This document shows, piece by piece, positions 28,083 through 35,848 of a DNA stretch of 40,091 nucleotides. The number at the start of each line of letters is the position of its first letter. Position 1 is the first letter of the stretch. The stretch covers positions 1 through 40,091 of the forward strand of contig JAKFXR010000031.1 of assembly GCA_021731285.1 (NCBI GenBank), read 5' to 3'. The notes beneath the pieces are model-generated. The model was not told where the DNA came from and did not search any database. It saw only the letters and a program-made list of their open reading frames with translations. The DNA comes from Polaromonas sp. GTDB lineage: Bacteria > Pseudomonadota > Gammaproteobacteria > Burkholderiales > Burkholderiaceae_C. The translations under genes were made by a program, and so were the position numbers.

Positions 28083-29303
28083 ATGCACCCCACAAGCGCC
28101 CTGCCAACTGCTGCGGCCCCGGCCCACCTGCCGGGCGCCGACCAGCCGGTCTGGCGCGACAAGCTCTCGCAATTGCTGGAGTCCACCGGCGAGGGCATCT
28201 TCGGCATCGACATGGACGGCTGCTGCACCTTCATCAACCGCGCCGGGGCCGAGCTGCTGGGCTATGCGCCGGCCGAAGTACTGGGCCAGAACATGCATGA
28301 GCTGGCCCACCACAGCCACGAAGGCGGCGCCCACTACCCCGAGCAACTGTGCCCCATCTTCAATGCCTTTCGCAAGGCCCTGCCCTGCCGCATCGACACC
28401 GAGCTTTTCTGGCGCCGTGACGGCAGCGGCTTCCCGGTCGAATACTCGTCTTACCCCATCGTTGACGGCGGCGTGGTGCAGGGCGCGGTGGTCACCTTTG
28501 TCGACATCTCCGAGCGGCAGCAGGCGCAGCAGGCCCTTCGCCATGCCAACGACGTGCTGGAGCAGCGGGTGGACGAGCGCACCCACGCGCTGTCGGCCGC
28601 GCTGCAGCAACTGCGCGAACTCTCGGCCTACACCCACACCGTGCGCGAGGAAGAGCGCACCCGCATTGCGCGCGAGGTGCATGACGAACTCGGCAGCCTG
28701 CTGGTGGCGCTGAAGATGGACGTCAACTGGCTGGACAAACGCCTGAGCGAGCAGCAGCAAAAAAACAGCGATGACGCCCAGGCCATGCGCGAGAACATGC
28801 GCGGCAAATGCCAGAACATGGGACGGCTGATCGAGTCCGCGGTCGACAACGTGGGCCGCATCATCACCGACCTGCGCCCCAGCATCCTGGACCACCAAGG
28901 CCTGTGGGCCGCACTGGAGTGGCAGGCCCATGAGTTTGCGCAAACGGCCGAGCTGCAATGCGACTGGTCCATGGAGGTCGCGCCCGCCGTGGCCGCTGCC
29001 GACGCGCTGCCCGGGTCGCTGACGGTGGCGGTGTTTCGCATCTTCCAGGAGATGCTGAGCAATGTGGGCCGGCACGCGCAGGCCACAGCCATTGGCATAC
29101 GCATCCAGGCCGACACGCAGGGCATTGCGATTGAGGTGCAGGACAATGGCGTGGGCGCAGACGCCGAAGCTTTTGAGGCCGCCACCGCTTACGGCGTGAT
29201 GGGCATGCGTGAACGCGCCCGGCACTTTGGCGGCAGCATCCACATTGAGAGTGTTTTGGGGCGCGGGTCCTTGTTTCATCTGCATATACCGCTATCGAAT
29301 TAA
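28083..29303 (+). CDS. PAS-domain histidine kinase (HisKA_3 type)
   Basis: This 406-residue sensor has one PAS domain at about 25-145 (LLESTGEGIFGIDMDGCCTFINRAG is its opening), a coiled linker at 145-180, the HisKA_3 dimerisation helix with phosphorylated His200 in REVHDELGSLL, and a HATPase domain with EMLSNVGRHA, DNGVGAD and GVMGMRERA. No membrane segment is seen, so it should be a cytoplasmic sensor. It is followed 6 bp later by its response regulator. Its TAA stop (29301-29303) lies inside a 17-bp palindrome. The signal is unknown. Confidence 0.92.
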   Translation: MHPTSALPTAAAPAHLPGADQPVWRDKLSQLLESTGEGIFGIDMDGCCTFINRAGAELLGYAPAEVLGQNMHELAHHSHEGGAHYPEQLCPIFNAFRKALPCRIDTELFWRRDGSGFPVEYSSYPIVDGGVVQGAVVTFVDISERQQAQQALRHANDVLEQRVDERTHALSAALQQLRELSAYTHTVREEERTRIAREVHDELGSLLVALKMDVNWLDKRLSEQQQKNSDDAQAMRENMRGKCQNMGRLIESAVDNVGRIITDLRPSILDHQGLWAALEWQAHEFAQTAELQCDWSMEVAPAVAAADALPGSLTVAVFRIFQEMLSNVGRHAQATAIGIRIQADTQGIAIEVQDNGVGADAEAFEAATAYGVMGMRERARHFGGSIHIESVLGRGSLFHLHIPLSN

Positions 29304-29307
29304 TAGC
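29291..29307. repeat. 17-bp core palindrome spanning the kinase stop codon
   Basis: GCTATCGAATTAATAGC has 5-bp arms GCTAT and ATAGC around seven bases, like the other cores. It supplies the kinase stop codon TAA and ends 2 bp before the start codon of the response regulator at 29310. Confidence 0.55.
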
Positions 29308-29309
29308 AC

Positions 29310-29960
29310 ATGCAACGCATCCAACTCCTCATCTGCGACGACCACCGCATCGTGCGCGAAGGCCTCAAGCAACTGCTGGCCGACGCCGCCGACATGGTGG
29401 TGGTGGCCGAGGCCACCAGCGGCACTGAAGTGCTGGAACAAGTGCAGGCGCTGCTGGCCGGCGCGGGCCTCGACGTCGTGCTGCTCGACATCGCGCTGCC
29501 CGGCCGCGACGGCCTGGACGTGCTGCAGCAGTTGCGCAGGGACCACCCGGCACTGCCGGTGCTGATGCTCAGCACCTACCCCGAAAAACAATACGCGGTG
29601 CGCTGCCTCAAGCTGGGCGCATCGGGCTACCTCAACAAAAGCGCAGACGCCGACGACATGCTGGCCGCCATACGCAAGGTGGCGGCGGGTGGCGTGTTTG
29701 TGACGCCGCTGACCGCAGAGGCCTTGGCCACCGCCGTGGGTGGCCGCGCGGGCAGCGCCATGGGGCTGCAGGCGCTGTCGCACCGTGAGCACCAGGTCTT
29801 CAGCCTGCTGGCCACCGGGCAAAGCGTGAGCGAAATTGGTGCACAACTTGGCCTGGCGCCCAACACCGTCAGCACCTACCGTGCCCGCATCCTCGAAAAA
29901 ACCGGCACCAAGAACGACGTCGAGTTGGCCCTCTATGCCCAACAGTTGGGGAAGCGCTGA
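29310..29960 (+). CDS. NarL/FixJ-type response regulator
   Basis: This 216-residue regulator has a receiver domain with Asp10, Asp11, phosphorylated Asp60 (VVLLDIALPG) and Lys110, and a LuxR-type helix-turn-helix at about 150-216 (ALSHREHQVFSLLATGQSVSEIG). It is partner to the kinase just upstream. It has no AAA+ domain, so it cannot itself activate a sigma-54 promoter. The last codons and stop lie in the end of the 162-bp palindromic element (29950-30111). Confidence 0.95.
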   Translation: MQRIQLLICDDHRIVREGLKQLLADAADMVVVAEATSGTEVLEQVQALLAGAGLDVVLLDIALPGRDGLDVLQQLRRDHPALPVLMLSTYPEKQYAVRCLKLGASGYLNKSADADDMLAAIRKVAAGGVFVTPLTAEALATAVGGRAGSAMGLQALSHREHQVFSLLATGQSVSEIGAQLGLAPNTVSTYRARILEKTGTKNDVELALYAQQLGKR

Positions 29961-30111
29961 ATAAGTCCCCTGCGGCGCGCGATCATCCGGGCTCGGGCGG
30001 TCTGCTGCGTTGAATTCCTGGCCAATAGCTGGGCTATTGGCTGCGAAATCCGCCTTGCACCCCATCCCGATCCGGCTGCCGCACATCCGCCAGGACTTAT
30101 TCAGCGCTTCC
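29950..30111. repeat. 162-bp imperfect palindromic element (MITE-like)
   Basis: Both ends read GGAAGCGCTGAATAAGTCC inward (29950-29968 and the reverse complement at 30093-30111). The centre is CCAATAGC-TGG-GCTATTGG (30022-30040), exactly midway. The two 60-bp middle parts match in reverse complement only partly. The left end overlaps the last codons of the response regulator gene. No ORF is inside. Confidence 0.8.
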
Positions 30112-30159
30112 CTGAGGAAAACCCGAACCCCAGGCTGACAAACAGGCCTTCATTCGTAA

Positions 30160-30184
30160 GCTTTGTAGGGCTGGCACTACAAGC
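30160..30184. promoter_or_regulatory. Dyad upstream of the cyanate operon, possible enhancer site
   Basis: TGTAG (30164-30168) and CTACA (30177-30181) form a perfect dyad with an 8-bp spacer; with one bulge the arms extend to GCTTTGTAG and CTACAAGC. Its centre is about 90 bp before the predicted sigma-54 transcription start, the usual place of an activator site. It does not fit the NtrC consensus closely. Confidence 0.4.
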
Positions 30185-30235
30185 ATCGCCAAAGCGTCAT
30201 CTACTTTGCGCTGACACCCCCATCTGAGGCACAAC

Positions 30236-30251
30236 TGGCGCGGGGATTGCG
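30236..30251 (+). promoter_or_regulatory. Sigma-54 (-24/-12) promoter of the cyanate operon
   Basis: TGGCGCG-GGGA-TTGCG matches the consensus TGGCACG-N4-TTGCW with the exact 10-bp gap between the GG and GC doublets. Transcription should start near 30262, 23 bp before the ATG of the binding-protein gene. Sigma-54 control fits nitrogen-regulated uptake. Confidence 0.65.
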
Positions 30252-30284
30252 TAAGCAAAAGCATCTTCATTCGAAAGGTGCGCC

Positions 30285-31688
30285 ATGACTCAGTTTTTCG
30301 ACCCGTACAACGCCGACCGTCCCCTGATGATGCGCTGCAGCTGCGGCCGCAACCACAGCCAGGCCGAGCACGACCAGGAAACCGCTGCCGCCAACGCCAC
30401 CGCAGAACTCAAGCGCCGCAGCCAGACCACCGCGTTTGAAACCTACTCGAATGAATTCATCGAAGCGACGCTGGTCAAGGCGCTGTTTCCGCAAGACGAG
30501 CTGCGCCGGCGTTTCCTGCGCGCTGTCGGCAAGGGCACGGCCATGGCGGCCATCTCCAGCCTGTTGCCGGTGGCCAGCATGCAGGCCATGGCGCAAGACA
30601 AGGGCAAGCTCGAGAAAACCAACCTGAAGATCGGCTTCATCCCCATCACCTGCGCCACGCCGCTGATCATGGCGCACCCGCTGGGTTTCTACAGCAAGGA
30701 GGGCCTCAACGTTGAAGTGGTCAAGACTGCAGGCTGGGCGCTGATCCGCGACAAGATGATCAACAAGGAGTACGACGCGACGCACTTCCTGAGCCCCATG
30801 CCGCTGGCGATTTCCATGGGTGTGGGCTCCAACCCGGTGGCGATGAACGTGGCCACCATCCAGAACACCAACGGCCAGGCCATCACCCTGGCCAACAAGC
30901 ACAAGGACAAGCGCGACCCCAAGATGTGGAAGGGCTTCAAGTTTGCAGTGCCCTTTGAGTTCAGCATGCACAACTTTCTGCTGCGCTACTACGTGGCCGA
31001 GCATGGCCTGAACCCCGACACCGACATCCAGATCCGCGTGGTGCCGCCGCCCGAGATGGTGGCCAACCTGCGCGCCGGCAACATCGACGGTTACCTCGGC
31101 CCCGATCCATTCAACCAGCGCGCGGTGTACGAAGAGATTGGCTTTTTGCACCTGCTGACCAAAGACCTCTGGAACGGCCACCCCTGCTGCGCCTTTGGCA
31201 CAAGCACCGAGTTCATCCAGAAGAACCCCAACACCTTTGCCGCGCTGTACCGCTCGGTGCTGACAGCCGCCGCCATGGCGCGCGACCCGAAAAACCGCGA
31301 GCTGATCGCCAAGGTGATTGCACCGCAGGCTTACCTGAACCAGCCCGAGACCGTGCTGTCGCAGGTGCTGACCGGCCGCTTTGCCGACGGCCTGGGCAAC
31401 ATCAAAACCGTGCCTGACCGCGCCGACTTCGACCCGATTCCATGGCAGTCGATGGCGGTGTGGATGCTGACGCAGATGAAACGCTGGGGCTACGTCAAGG
31501 GCGACATCAACTACAAGCAGATTGCCGAGAAAGTCTTCCTGCTGACCGACGCCAAAAAACGTATGTCGGAACTCGGCCAGAAAGCACCTGAAGGCGCGTA
31601 CCCCAAGTTCTCGGTCATGGGCAAACAGTTTGATGCTGCCAAGCCCGACGAATATCTGAAGAGCTTCGCGATCAACAAAATGGGCTAA
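30285..31688 (+). CDS. CmpA/NrtA-family ABC substrate-binding protein with N-terminal extension
   Basis: This 467-residue binding protein matches the nitrate/bicarbonate/cyanate family, with LKIGFIPITCATPLIMAH near residue 113 and VANLRAGNIDGYLGPDPFNQRA further on. The first 70 residues are a polar extension with CSCGRNHSQAEH (18-29). After it comes a Tat-like signal RRRFLR (74-79), a hydrophobic stretch and MAQ before the probable cleavage near residue 104. Cyanase encoded in the same run makes cyanate the likely ligand, with nitrate as alternative. The start has GAAAGG upstream. A repeat of about 125 bp separates it from the permease gene. Confidence 0.88.
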   Translation: MTQFFDPYNADRPLMMRCSCGRNHSQAEHDQETAAANATAELKRRSQTTAFETYSNEFIEATLVKALFPQDELRRRFLRAVGKGTAMAAISSLLPVASMQAMAQDKGKLEKTNLKIGFIPITCATPLIMAHPLGFYSKEGLNVEVVKTAGWALIRDKMINKEYDATHFLSPMPLAISMGVGSNPVAMNVATIQNTNGQAITLANKHKDKRDPKMWKGFKFAVPFEFSMHNFLLRYYVAEHGLNPDTDIQIRVVPPPEMVANLRAGNIDGYLGPDPFNQRAVYEEIGFLHLLTKDLWNGHPCCAFGTSTEFIQKNPNTFAALYRSVLTAAAMARDPKNRELIAKVIAPQAYLNQPETVLSQVLTGRFADGLGNIKTVPDRADFDPIPWQSMAVWMLTQMKRWGYVKGDINYKQIAEKVFLLTDAKKRMSELGQKAPEGAYPKFSVMGKQFDAAKPDEYLKSFAINKMG

Positions 31689-31694
31689 AGATGT

Positions 31695-31787
31695 GCCCCC
31701 ACGGTCGCTCACTGCGTGTAACTCCCTGCCCCCCGAGGGGGCCGCTGCGCCTGCGGCCCGGCAAAGCCGGTTCCGCGGCCCCGGCTT
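31695..31787. repeat. GC-rich repeat related to the 87-bp tandem units
   Basis: It starts GCCCCCACGGTCGCT and contains the hairpin CTGCCCCCCGAGGGGGC, both found in the units at 11957-12208. It fills almost the whole gap between the binding-protein and permease genes. Confidence 0.65.
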
Positions 31788-31813
31788 GAAAAATGCGCGA
31801 AAGAGTGTGAAGC

Positions 31814-32674
31814 ATGTTTAAAACCCTGAATTTCAAAGCCACCCTGGTCTCGGTGCTGTTGCTGCTGGTGTTTCTGGCGGCGTGGCAACTGGCCACCCTG
31901 CCGGCGCCCGGCGCAGTCACCGGCAGCGCGGCGTCTGCCGAGCAGGCCGAGTACATGAAGATGCTGGGCAAAGACCCGGGCACGGCAAAAACCGGCGGCT
32001 TTCCCACGCCACTGCAGATGGGGCAAACGGCCTGGAAACATCTGGCCGACCCGTTTTATGACAACGGCCCCAACGACAAGGGCATTGCCATCCAGCTCGG
32101 CTTTTCGCTGGCGCGCGTGGGCCTGGGCTTTTTGCTGGCCTGCATTGTCGCCATTCCGCTGGGTTTTGTGATTGGCATGTCGCCGCTGCTGCGCCGCGCG
32201 CTGGACCCTTTCATCCAGGTGCTCAAACCGATCTCGCCGCTGGCCTGGATGCCGCTGGCGCTATACACCATCAAGGACTCGTCGACCTCGGGCATTTTTG
32301 TGATCTTTATCTGCTCGGTCTGGCCCATGCTGATCAACACCGCTTTTGGCGTGTCGGCCGTCAAGCGTGAATGGCTCAACGTCGCCAAGACGCTGGAAGT
32401 GACGCCGCTGCGCAAGGCCTTCCAGGTGATCCTGCCGGCCGCTGCGCCCACCATTCTCACCGGCATGCGCATCTCCATGGGCATTGCCTGGCTGGTGATT
32501 GTGGCCGCCGAGATGCTGGTGGGCGGCACAGGCATTGGCTACTTTGTCTGGAACGAATGGAACAACCTCTCGCTGACCAATGTGATTTTTGCCATCGTGG
32601 TGATTGGCGTGATGGGCATGCTGCTGGACCTGATGTTTGCGCAACTGCAAAAGTGGGTGACCTATGCTGAATGA
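31814..32674 (+). CDS. Cyanate/nitrate-type ABC transporter permease
   Basis: This 286-residue protein is the membrane subunit, with an N-terminal helix at about 10-28, a periplasmic segment to about residue 90 and then five helices. The EAA-like coupling loop that contacts the ATPase is PLRKAFQVILPAAAPTILTG. The family is that of NrtB/CmpB. The next gene, the ATPase, starts 11 bp before its stop. It starts right after the repeat at 31695-31787. Confidence 0.92.
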   Translation: MFKTLNFKATLVSVLLLLVFLAAWQLATLPAPGAVTGSAASAEQAEYMKMLGKDPGTAKTGGFPTPLQMGQTAWKHLADPFYDNGPNDKGIAIQLGFSLARVGLGFLLACIVAIPLGFVIGMSPLLRRALDPFIQVLKPISPLAWMPLALYTIKDSSTSGIFVIFICSVWPMLINTAFGVSAVKREWLNVAKTLEVTPLRKAFQVILPAAAPTILTGMRISMGIAWLVIVAAEMLVGGTGIGYFVWNEWNNLSLTNVIFAIVVIGVMGMLLDLMFAQLQKWVTYAE

Positions 32675-33548
32675 CAGCCGGCCCTTTCTGCAGATCGAGG
32701 CGCTGGCCAAGTCTTACCCCGGCACCACCGAGCCGGTGTTTGACGAGGTCAACTTCAGCATCAACCGTGGCGAGTTTGTCTGCATCATCGGCCACTCGGG
32801 TTGCGGCAAGACCACCATTTTGAATGTGCTGGCCGGTCTGGAAACCGCCAGCGCAGGCCATGTCTTCATGGACGGCCGCGAGATCGCCGGCCCCAGCCTG
32901 GAGCGCGGCGTGGTCTTTCAGGGCCATGCGCTCATGCCCTGGCTCACGGTGGGCAGCAACATTGCCTTTGCGGTGCGCTCCAAATGGCCAGACTGGACCA
33001 AGGCGCAGGTCGATGCCCATGTGCAGAAATACGTGGCGCTGGTCGGCCTGTCTGGCGCCATCAACAAAAAACCCTCGGCGCTGTCGGGCGGCATGAAGCA
33101 GCGTGTGGGCATTGCGCGCGCCTTTGCCATCGAGCCCAAGATGCTGCTGCTGGACGAGCCCTTTGGCGCGCTGGACGCACTGACACGCGGCACCATCCAG
33201 GACGAGCTGATGACCATCGTGCGCGAGACCAAGCAGACGGTGTTCATGATCACCCACGACGTGGACGAAGCCGTGCTGCTGGCCGACAAGATTTTGCTGA
33301 TGAGCAACGGCCCGCAAGCCAGAGTCGCCGAGATTGTGCGCAACACCATGCCGCGCGACCGCCAGCGCGCCACGGTGCACCACGACCCCCAGTACTACCC
33401 GCTGCGCAACCACCTGGTTGATTTTCTGGTGGCGCGCTCCAAAGACCTGTCGCACGGCAAAGCGCCTGCGCACCCACCCACGGTAGAGCCTGGCCGCGGC
33501 GCATTGGCCGACGCACCAGCCTCTGTCAACCTGAAAGCCGTTGCATGA
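32664..33548 (+). CDS. Cyanate/nitrate-type ABC transporter ATPase
   Basis: This 294-residue ATPase has Walker [10 protein letters not shown] at 43-51, the signature LSGGMKQ at 140-146, Walker B LLLDEP at 161-166 and the switch His198. It matches the NrtD/CmpD/TauB family and drives import through the permease encoded upstream. The C-terminal 40 residues are low in structure. No fused binding-protein domain as in NrtC is present. Confidence 0.94.
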   Translation: MLNDSRPFLQIEALAKSYPGTTEPVFDEVNFSINRGEFVCIIGHSGCGKTTILNVLAGLETASAGHVFMDGREIAGPSLERGVVFQGHALMPWLTVGSNIAFAVRSKWPDWTKAQVDAHVQKYVALVGLSGAINKKPSALSGGMKQRVGIARAFAIEPKMLLLDEPFGALDALTRGTIQDELMTIVRETKQTVFMITHDVDEAVLLADKILLMSNGPQARVAEIVRNTMPRDRQRATVHHDPQYYPLRNHLVDFLVARSKDLSHGKAPAHPPTVEPGRGALADAPASVNLKAVA

Positions 33549-33603
33549 GCCGCCGGGCCGCCCCAAGGCGAATTCCGCAGCCTGCAAGGCGGAGGACATC
33601 CAT

Positions 33604-34050
33604 ATGACCACCACTGAACAAGCCCGCCCCCCACTGCCGCCCTTCACGTTGGAGACGGCCAAAGAAAAAGTGCAAAAGGCCGAAGACGCCTGGAACAGCT
33701 GCGACCCCGACCGCGTGGCGCTGGCCTATACCGAAGACTCGGTCTGGCGCAACCGCGCCGACTTCTTCTCGGGCCGCCCGATGATCCGCGAGTTTTTGAA
33801 ACGCAAGTGGGCCAAGGAGCTGGACTACCGGCTCAAGAAAGAACTCTGGGCCTTCACCGGCAACCGCATCTCGGTGCGCTTTGAGTACGAGTGGCATGAC
33901 GACGCGGGCTTCTGGTTCCGCTCCCACGGCAATGAGCAGTGGGAGTTCAGCGAGCTGGGCCTGATGCAACGCCGCGAGGCCAGCATCAACGACGTGCCCA
34001 TCAAGGAAGCCGACCGCAAATTCCATTGGCCACGCCCTGTGGCCGTTTGA
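33604..34050 (+). CDS. DUF1348 protein of the NTF2-like superfamily
   Basis: This 148-residue protein has the DUF1348 pattern: [20 protein letters not shown] near residue 24, [22 protein letters not shown], then [21 protein letters not shown] and a C-terminal HWP. The NTF2-like cone fold is common to small-molecule enzymes and binding proteins. The function of this family is unknown. It lies between the transporter and cyanase genes, so a role in cyanate use is possible. The ATG at 33604 has GGAGG at good spacing; a TTG 63 bp upstream opens the frame but has no such site. Confidence 0.9.
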   Translation: MTTTEQARPPLPPFTLETAKEKVQKAEDAWNSCDPDRVALAYTEDSVWRNRADFFSGRPMIREFLKRKWAKELDYRLKKELWAFTGNRISVRFEYEWHDDAGFWFRSHGNEQWEFSELGLMQRREASINDVPIKEADRKFHWPRPVAV

Positions 34051-34081
34051 CCCATCACTTTTTTAAACACGGAGACCAAGC

Positions 34082-34525
34082 ATGAACCGCAACGACATCA
34101 CAGAAAAAATCATCACCGTCAAAGTCAGCAAAGGCATCACCTGGGAGTCTGTCGCCAAAAAGGTTGGCCACAGCAAGGAGTGGGTCACCGCCGCCTGCCT
34201 GGGCCAGATGACGCTGGACGAGAAGCAGGCCAAGATTGTCGGCAAGATTTTTGGCCTGAACGCCGAAGAGCAAAAGTGGCTGCAAGTGGTGCCCTACAAA
34301 GGCTCACTGCCCACCCCGGTGCCCACCGACCCCCTGATCTACCGCTGGTACGAAATCGTGAGCGTGTATGGCACGACCATCAAGGAACTGATCCACGAAG
34401 AGTTTGGCGACGGCATCATGAGCGCGATTGATTTCTCCATGGACATCAAGCGCACGCCCGACCCCAAAGGTGACCGCGTCAATGTGGTGTTGTCGGGCAA
34501 GTTTTTGCCGTACAAGACCTACTGA
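34082..34525 (+). CDS. cynS: Cyanase (cyanate hydratase)
   Basis: This 147-residue enzyme turns cyanate and bicarbonate into ammonia and carbon dioxide. The catalytic residues Arg88, Glu91 and Ser114 (RWYEIVSVYG and GIMSAIDF) match Arg96, Glu99 and Ser122 of the E. coli enzyme. The N-terminal part is a helix-turn-helix-like domain without DNA-binding role, and the C-terminal part forms the decamer core. No carbonic anhydrase gene (cynT) is next to it. It is the last gene of the run starting at 30285. Confidence 0.97.
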   Translation: MNRNDITEKIITVKVSKGITWESVAKKVGHSKEWVTAACLGQMTLDEKQAKIVGKIFGLNAEEQKWLQVVPYKGSLPTPVPTDPLIYRWYEIVSVYGTTIKELIHEEFGDGIMSAIDFSMDIKRTPDPKGDRVNVVLSGKFLPYKTY

Positions 34526-34616
34526 AGCACGGGCTGGACTGGCCGTTTGCATTGCCCCGCCCGCCGACCGGGACGGGGGAACTGGATGCCCTTGGCGCGA
34601 AACTATTCGCGTCCGC

Positions 34617-34653
34617 AAGCCTTGCAACAGTAAACTAGCTGCTGCCAAGGCTT
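34617..34653. promoter_or_regulatory. 37-bp inverted repeat directly before the hydrolase-LuxR gene
   Basis: AAGCCTTG (34617-34624) and CAAGGCTT (34646-34653) are perfect arms, and inner bases CAACAG and CTGCTG extend the match with one mismatch and one bulge. The right arm ends 10 bp before the start codon and contains CAAGG, the only plausible ribosome binding site. Confidence 0.6.
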
Positions 34654-34663
34654 CAGGCTCCCT

Positions 34664-35719
34664 ATGACACTGCACCAAGACATCCGCTTTTGCACCAGCG
34701 CTGACGGTGTGAAGATAGCAAGCACAGCAACCGGCACCGGCACGCCCGTGGTCCGGGCTGGGACCTGGCTCAGCCACCTGGAGTGCGATGCCCGCCATGA
34801 AGAGCCCCAGGCCTACATACGCGCGCTGAGCCGGGGGTTTTCCTATGTGCGCTACGACTCACGCGGCTGCGGCCTGTCAGACCGCACCGTGCCGTCGCTG
34901 ACTTTTGAAGACGGCGTCAATGATCTGGAAGCCGTCGTAGACTCCAGAGGCCTGACGAAATTTGCACTGCTGGGCATGTCCATGGGCGCGGCGACGTCCA
35001 TCGCCTATGCTGTGCGCCATCCCGAAAAGGTGTCGCACCTGGTTCTGTTCAGCGGGTTTGCAAGTTCCGTTTTCAGCACGCCCAACGTCAGCCAGAAAGC
35101 CATCGATGAGGCCGAACTGGTGATCAAAAGTGCCCAGATCGGCTGGAGCAGCCCCAAGTCGATCTTCCGCAAACTGTTTGTGGCCCAGTTGCTCGGCAAC
35201 GCCACCCCCGAGCAGCAGCGAGAACTTGAAGAACGCATGCAGCTGTCCATGACGCCCGAGATGGCCACGGCCTACCTTCGCAACAATTTCTCCCTCAATG
35301 TGCGGGATCTTTGCGCGCAGGTGAAAGTACCCACCCTGGTTTTTCATTGCCGCAAGGATGAAATGATCGGCTTCGAGCAGGGCCGCAAGATGGCGTCGCT
35401 GATTCCTGACGCCCGCTTTGTGGCGCTGGAAGCCCAGGGCCACATCCTTTTGTCCACCGAACCGGCCATGCAGGTGTTTGAGGCCGAGCTGAAAGCCTTC
35501 CTGGGCAACGCCGAGCCGGTACCCCAACTAACGCCCAGACAGGCGGAAATCCTGCAGGCGGTAGCGCACGGGCGCACCGACAAGGAAGTGGCCAAGGCGC
35601 TCAACCTGAGCCCTCGCACGGTGGAAATGCACATGTCCGGCGCCATCAAGGCGCTGAACTGCGCCACCCGCGCCGAAGCCGTGCACCGTGCCGGCGCCCT
35701 GGGTCTGCTGAACGCCTGA
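34664..35719 (+). CDS. Alpha/beta-hydrolase fused to a LuxR-type DNA-binding domain
   Basis: This 351-residue protein joins an alpha/beta-hydrolase (about residues 5-280) to a LuxR helix-turn-helix (about 288-351, LTPRQAEILQAVAHGRTDKEVAKAL). The hydrolase triad is visible: Ser106 in GMSMGA, Asp232 in CRKDEMIG and His260 in QGHILL. The hydrolase may hydrolyse or bind a signal compound and so control DNA binding. Similar fusions are known in proteobacteria, but few are studied. The long inverted repeat before the start suggests self-control. Confidence 0.9.
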   Translation: MTLHQDIRFCTSADGVKIASTATGTGTPVVRAGTWLSHLECDARHEEPQAYIRALSRGFSYVRYDSRGCGLSDRTVPSLTFEDGVNDLEAVVDSRGLTKFALLGMSMGAATSIAYAVRHPEKVSHLVLFSGFASSVFSTPNVSQKAIDEAELVIKSAQIGWSSPKSIFRKLFVAQLLGNATPEQQRELEERMQLSMTPEMATAYLRNNFSLNVRDLCAQVKVPTLVFHCRKDEMIGFEQGRKMASLIPDARFVALEAQGHILLSTEPAMQVFEAELKAFLGNAEPVPQLTPRQAEILQAVAHGRTDKEVAKALNLSPRTVEMHMSGAIKALNCATRAEAVHRAGALGLLNA

Positions 35720-35735
35720 CGGGTGGGCGGTGGTG

Positions 35736-35780
35736 GGCTACGGCAGGCACTACCGTAGCCAGATCGGCCCGTTACCGTAG
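35736..35780. promoter_or_regulatory. Three TACCGTAG-type half sites upstream of the DUF2917 gene
   Basis: GGCTACGG (35736-35743) and CCGTAGCC (35753-35760) are perfect inverted arms. TACCGTAG occurs at 35751-35758 and again at 35773-35780, 22 bp apart, two turns of the helix. The group may be an operator of the LuxR-type protein, or the first hairpin may end its transcript. Confidence 0.5.
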
Positions 35781-35848
35781 TAGGCACACTGGCCCGGCCA
35801 GGGGTTGAAACCCATACTTTCTCCATCACCCCACCACCGGAGAAAGCC

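Noticed and set aside
27939..29285. Long minus-strand open frame joined to the lipoprotein gene
   Set aside because: The upstream two thirds read the antisense of the histidine kinase gene. The lipoprotein signal peptide at 27938 marks the real start.
28083..30251. The PAS kinase and NarL regulator as direct activators of the sigma-54 promoter
   Set aside because: Sigma-54 transcription needs an AAA+ activator. This regulator has only a receiver and a LuxR domain, so NtrC or a similar protein elsewhere is more likely.
30267..31712. Minus-strand open frame of about 480 codons opposite the binding-protein gene
   Set aside because: The plus-strand frame has clear family matches; the opposite strand frame has shadow composition only.
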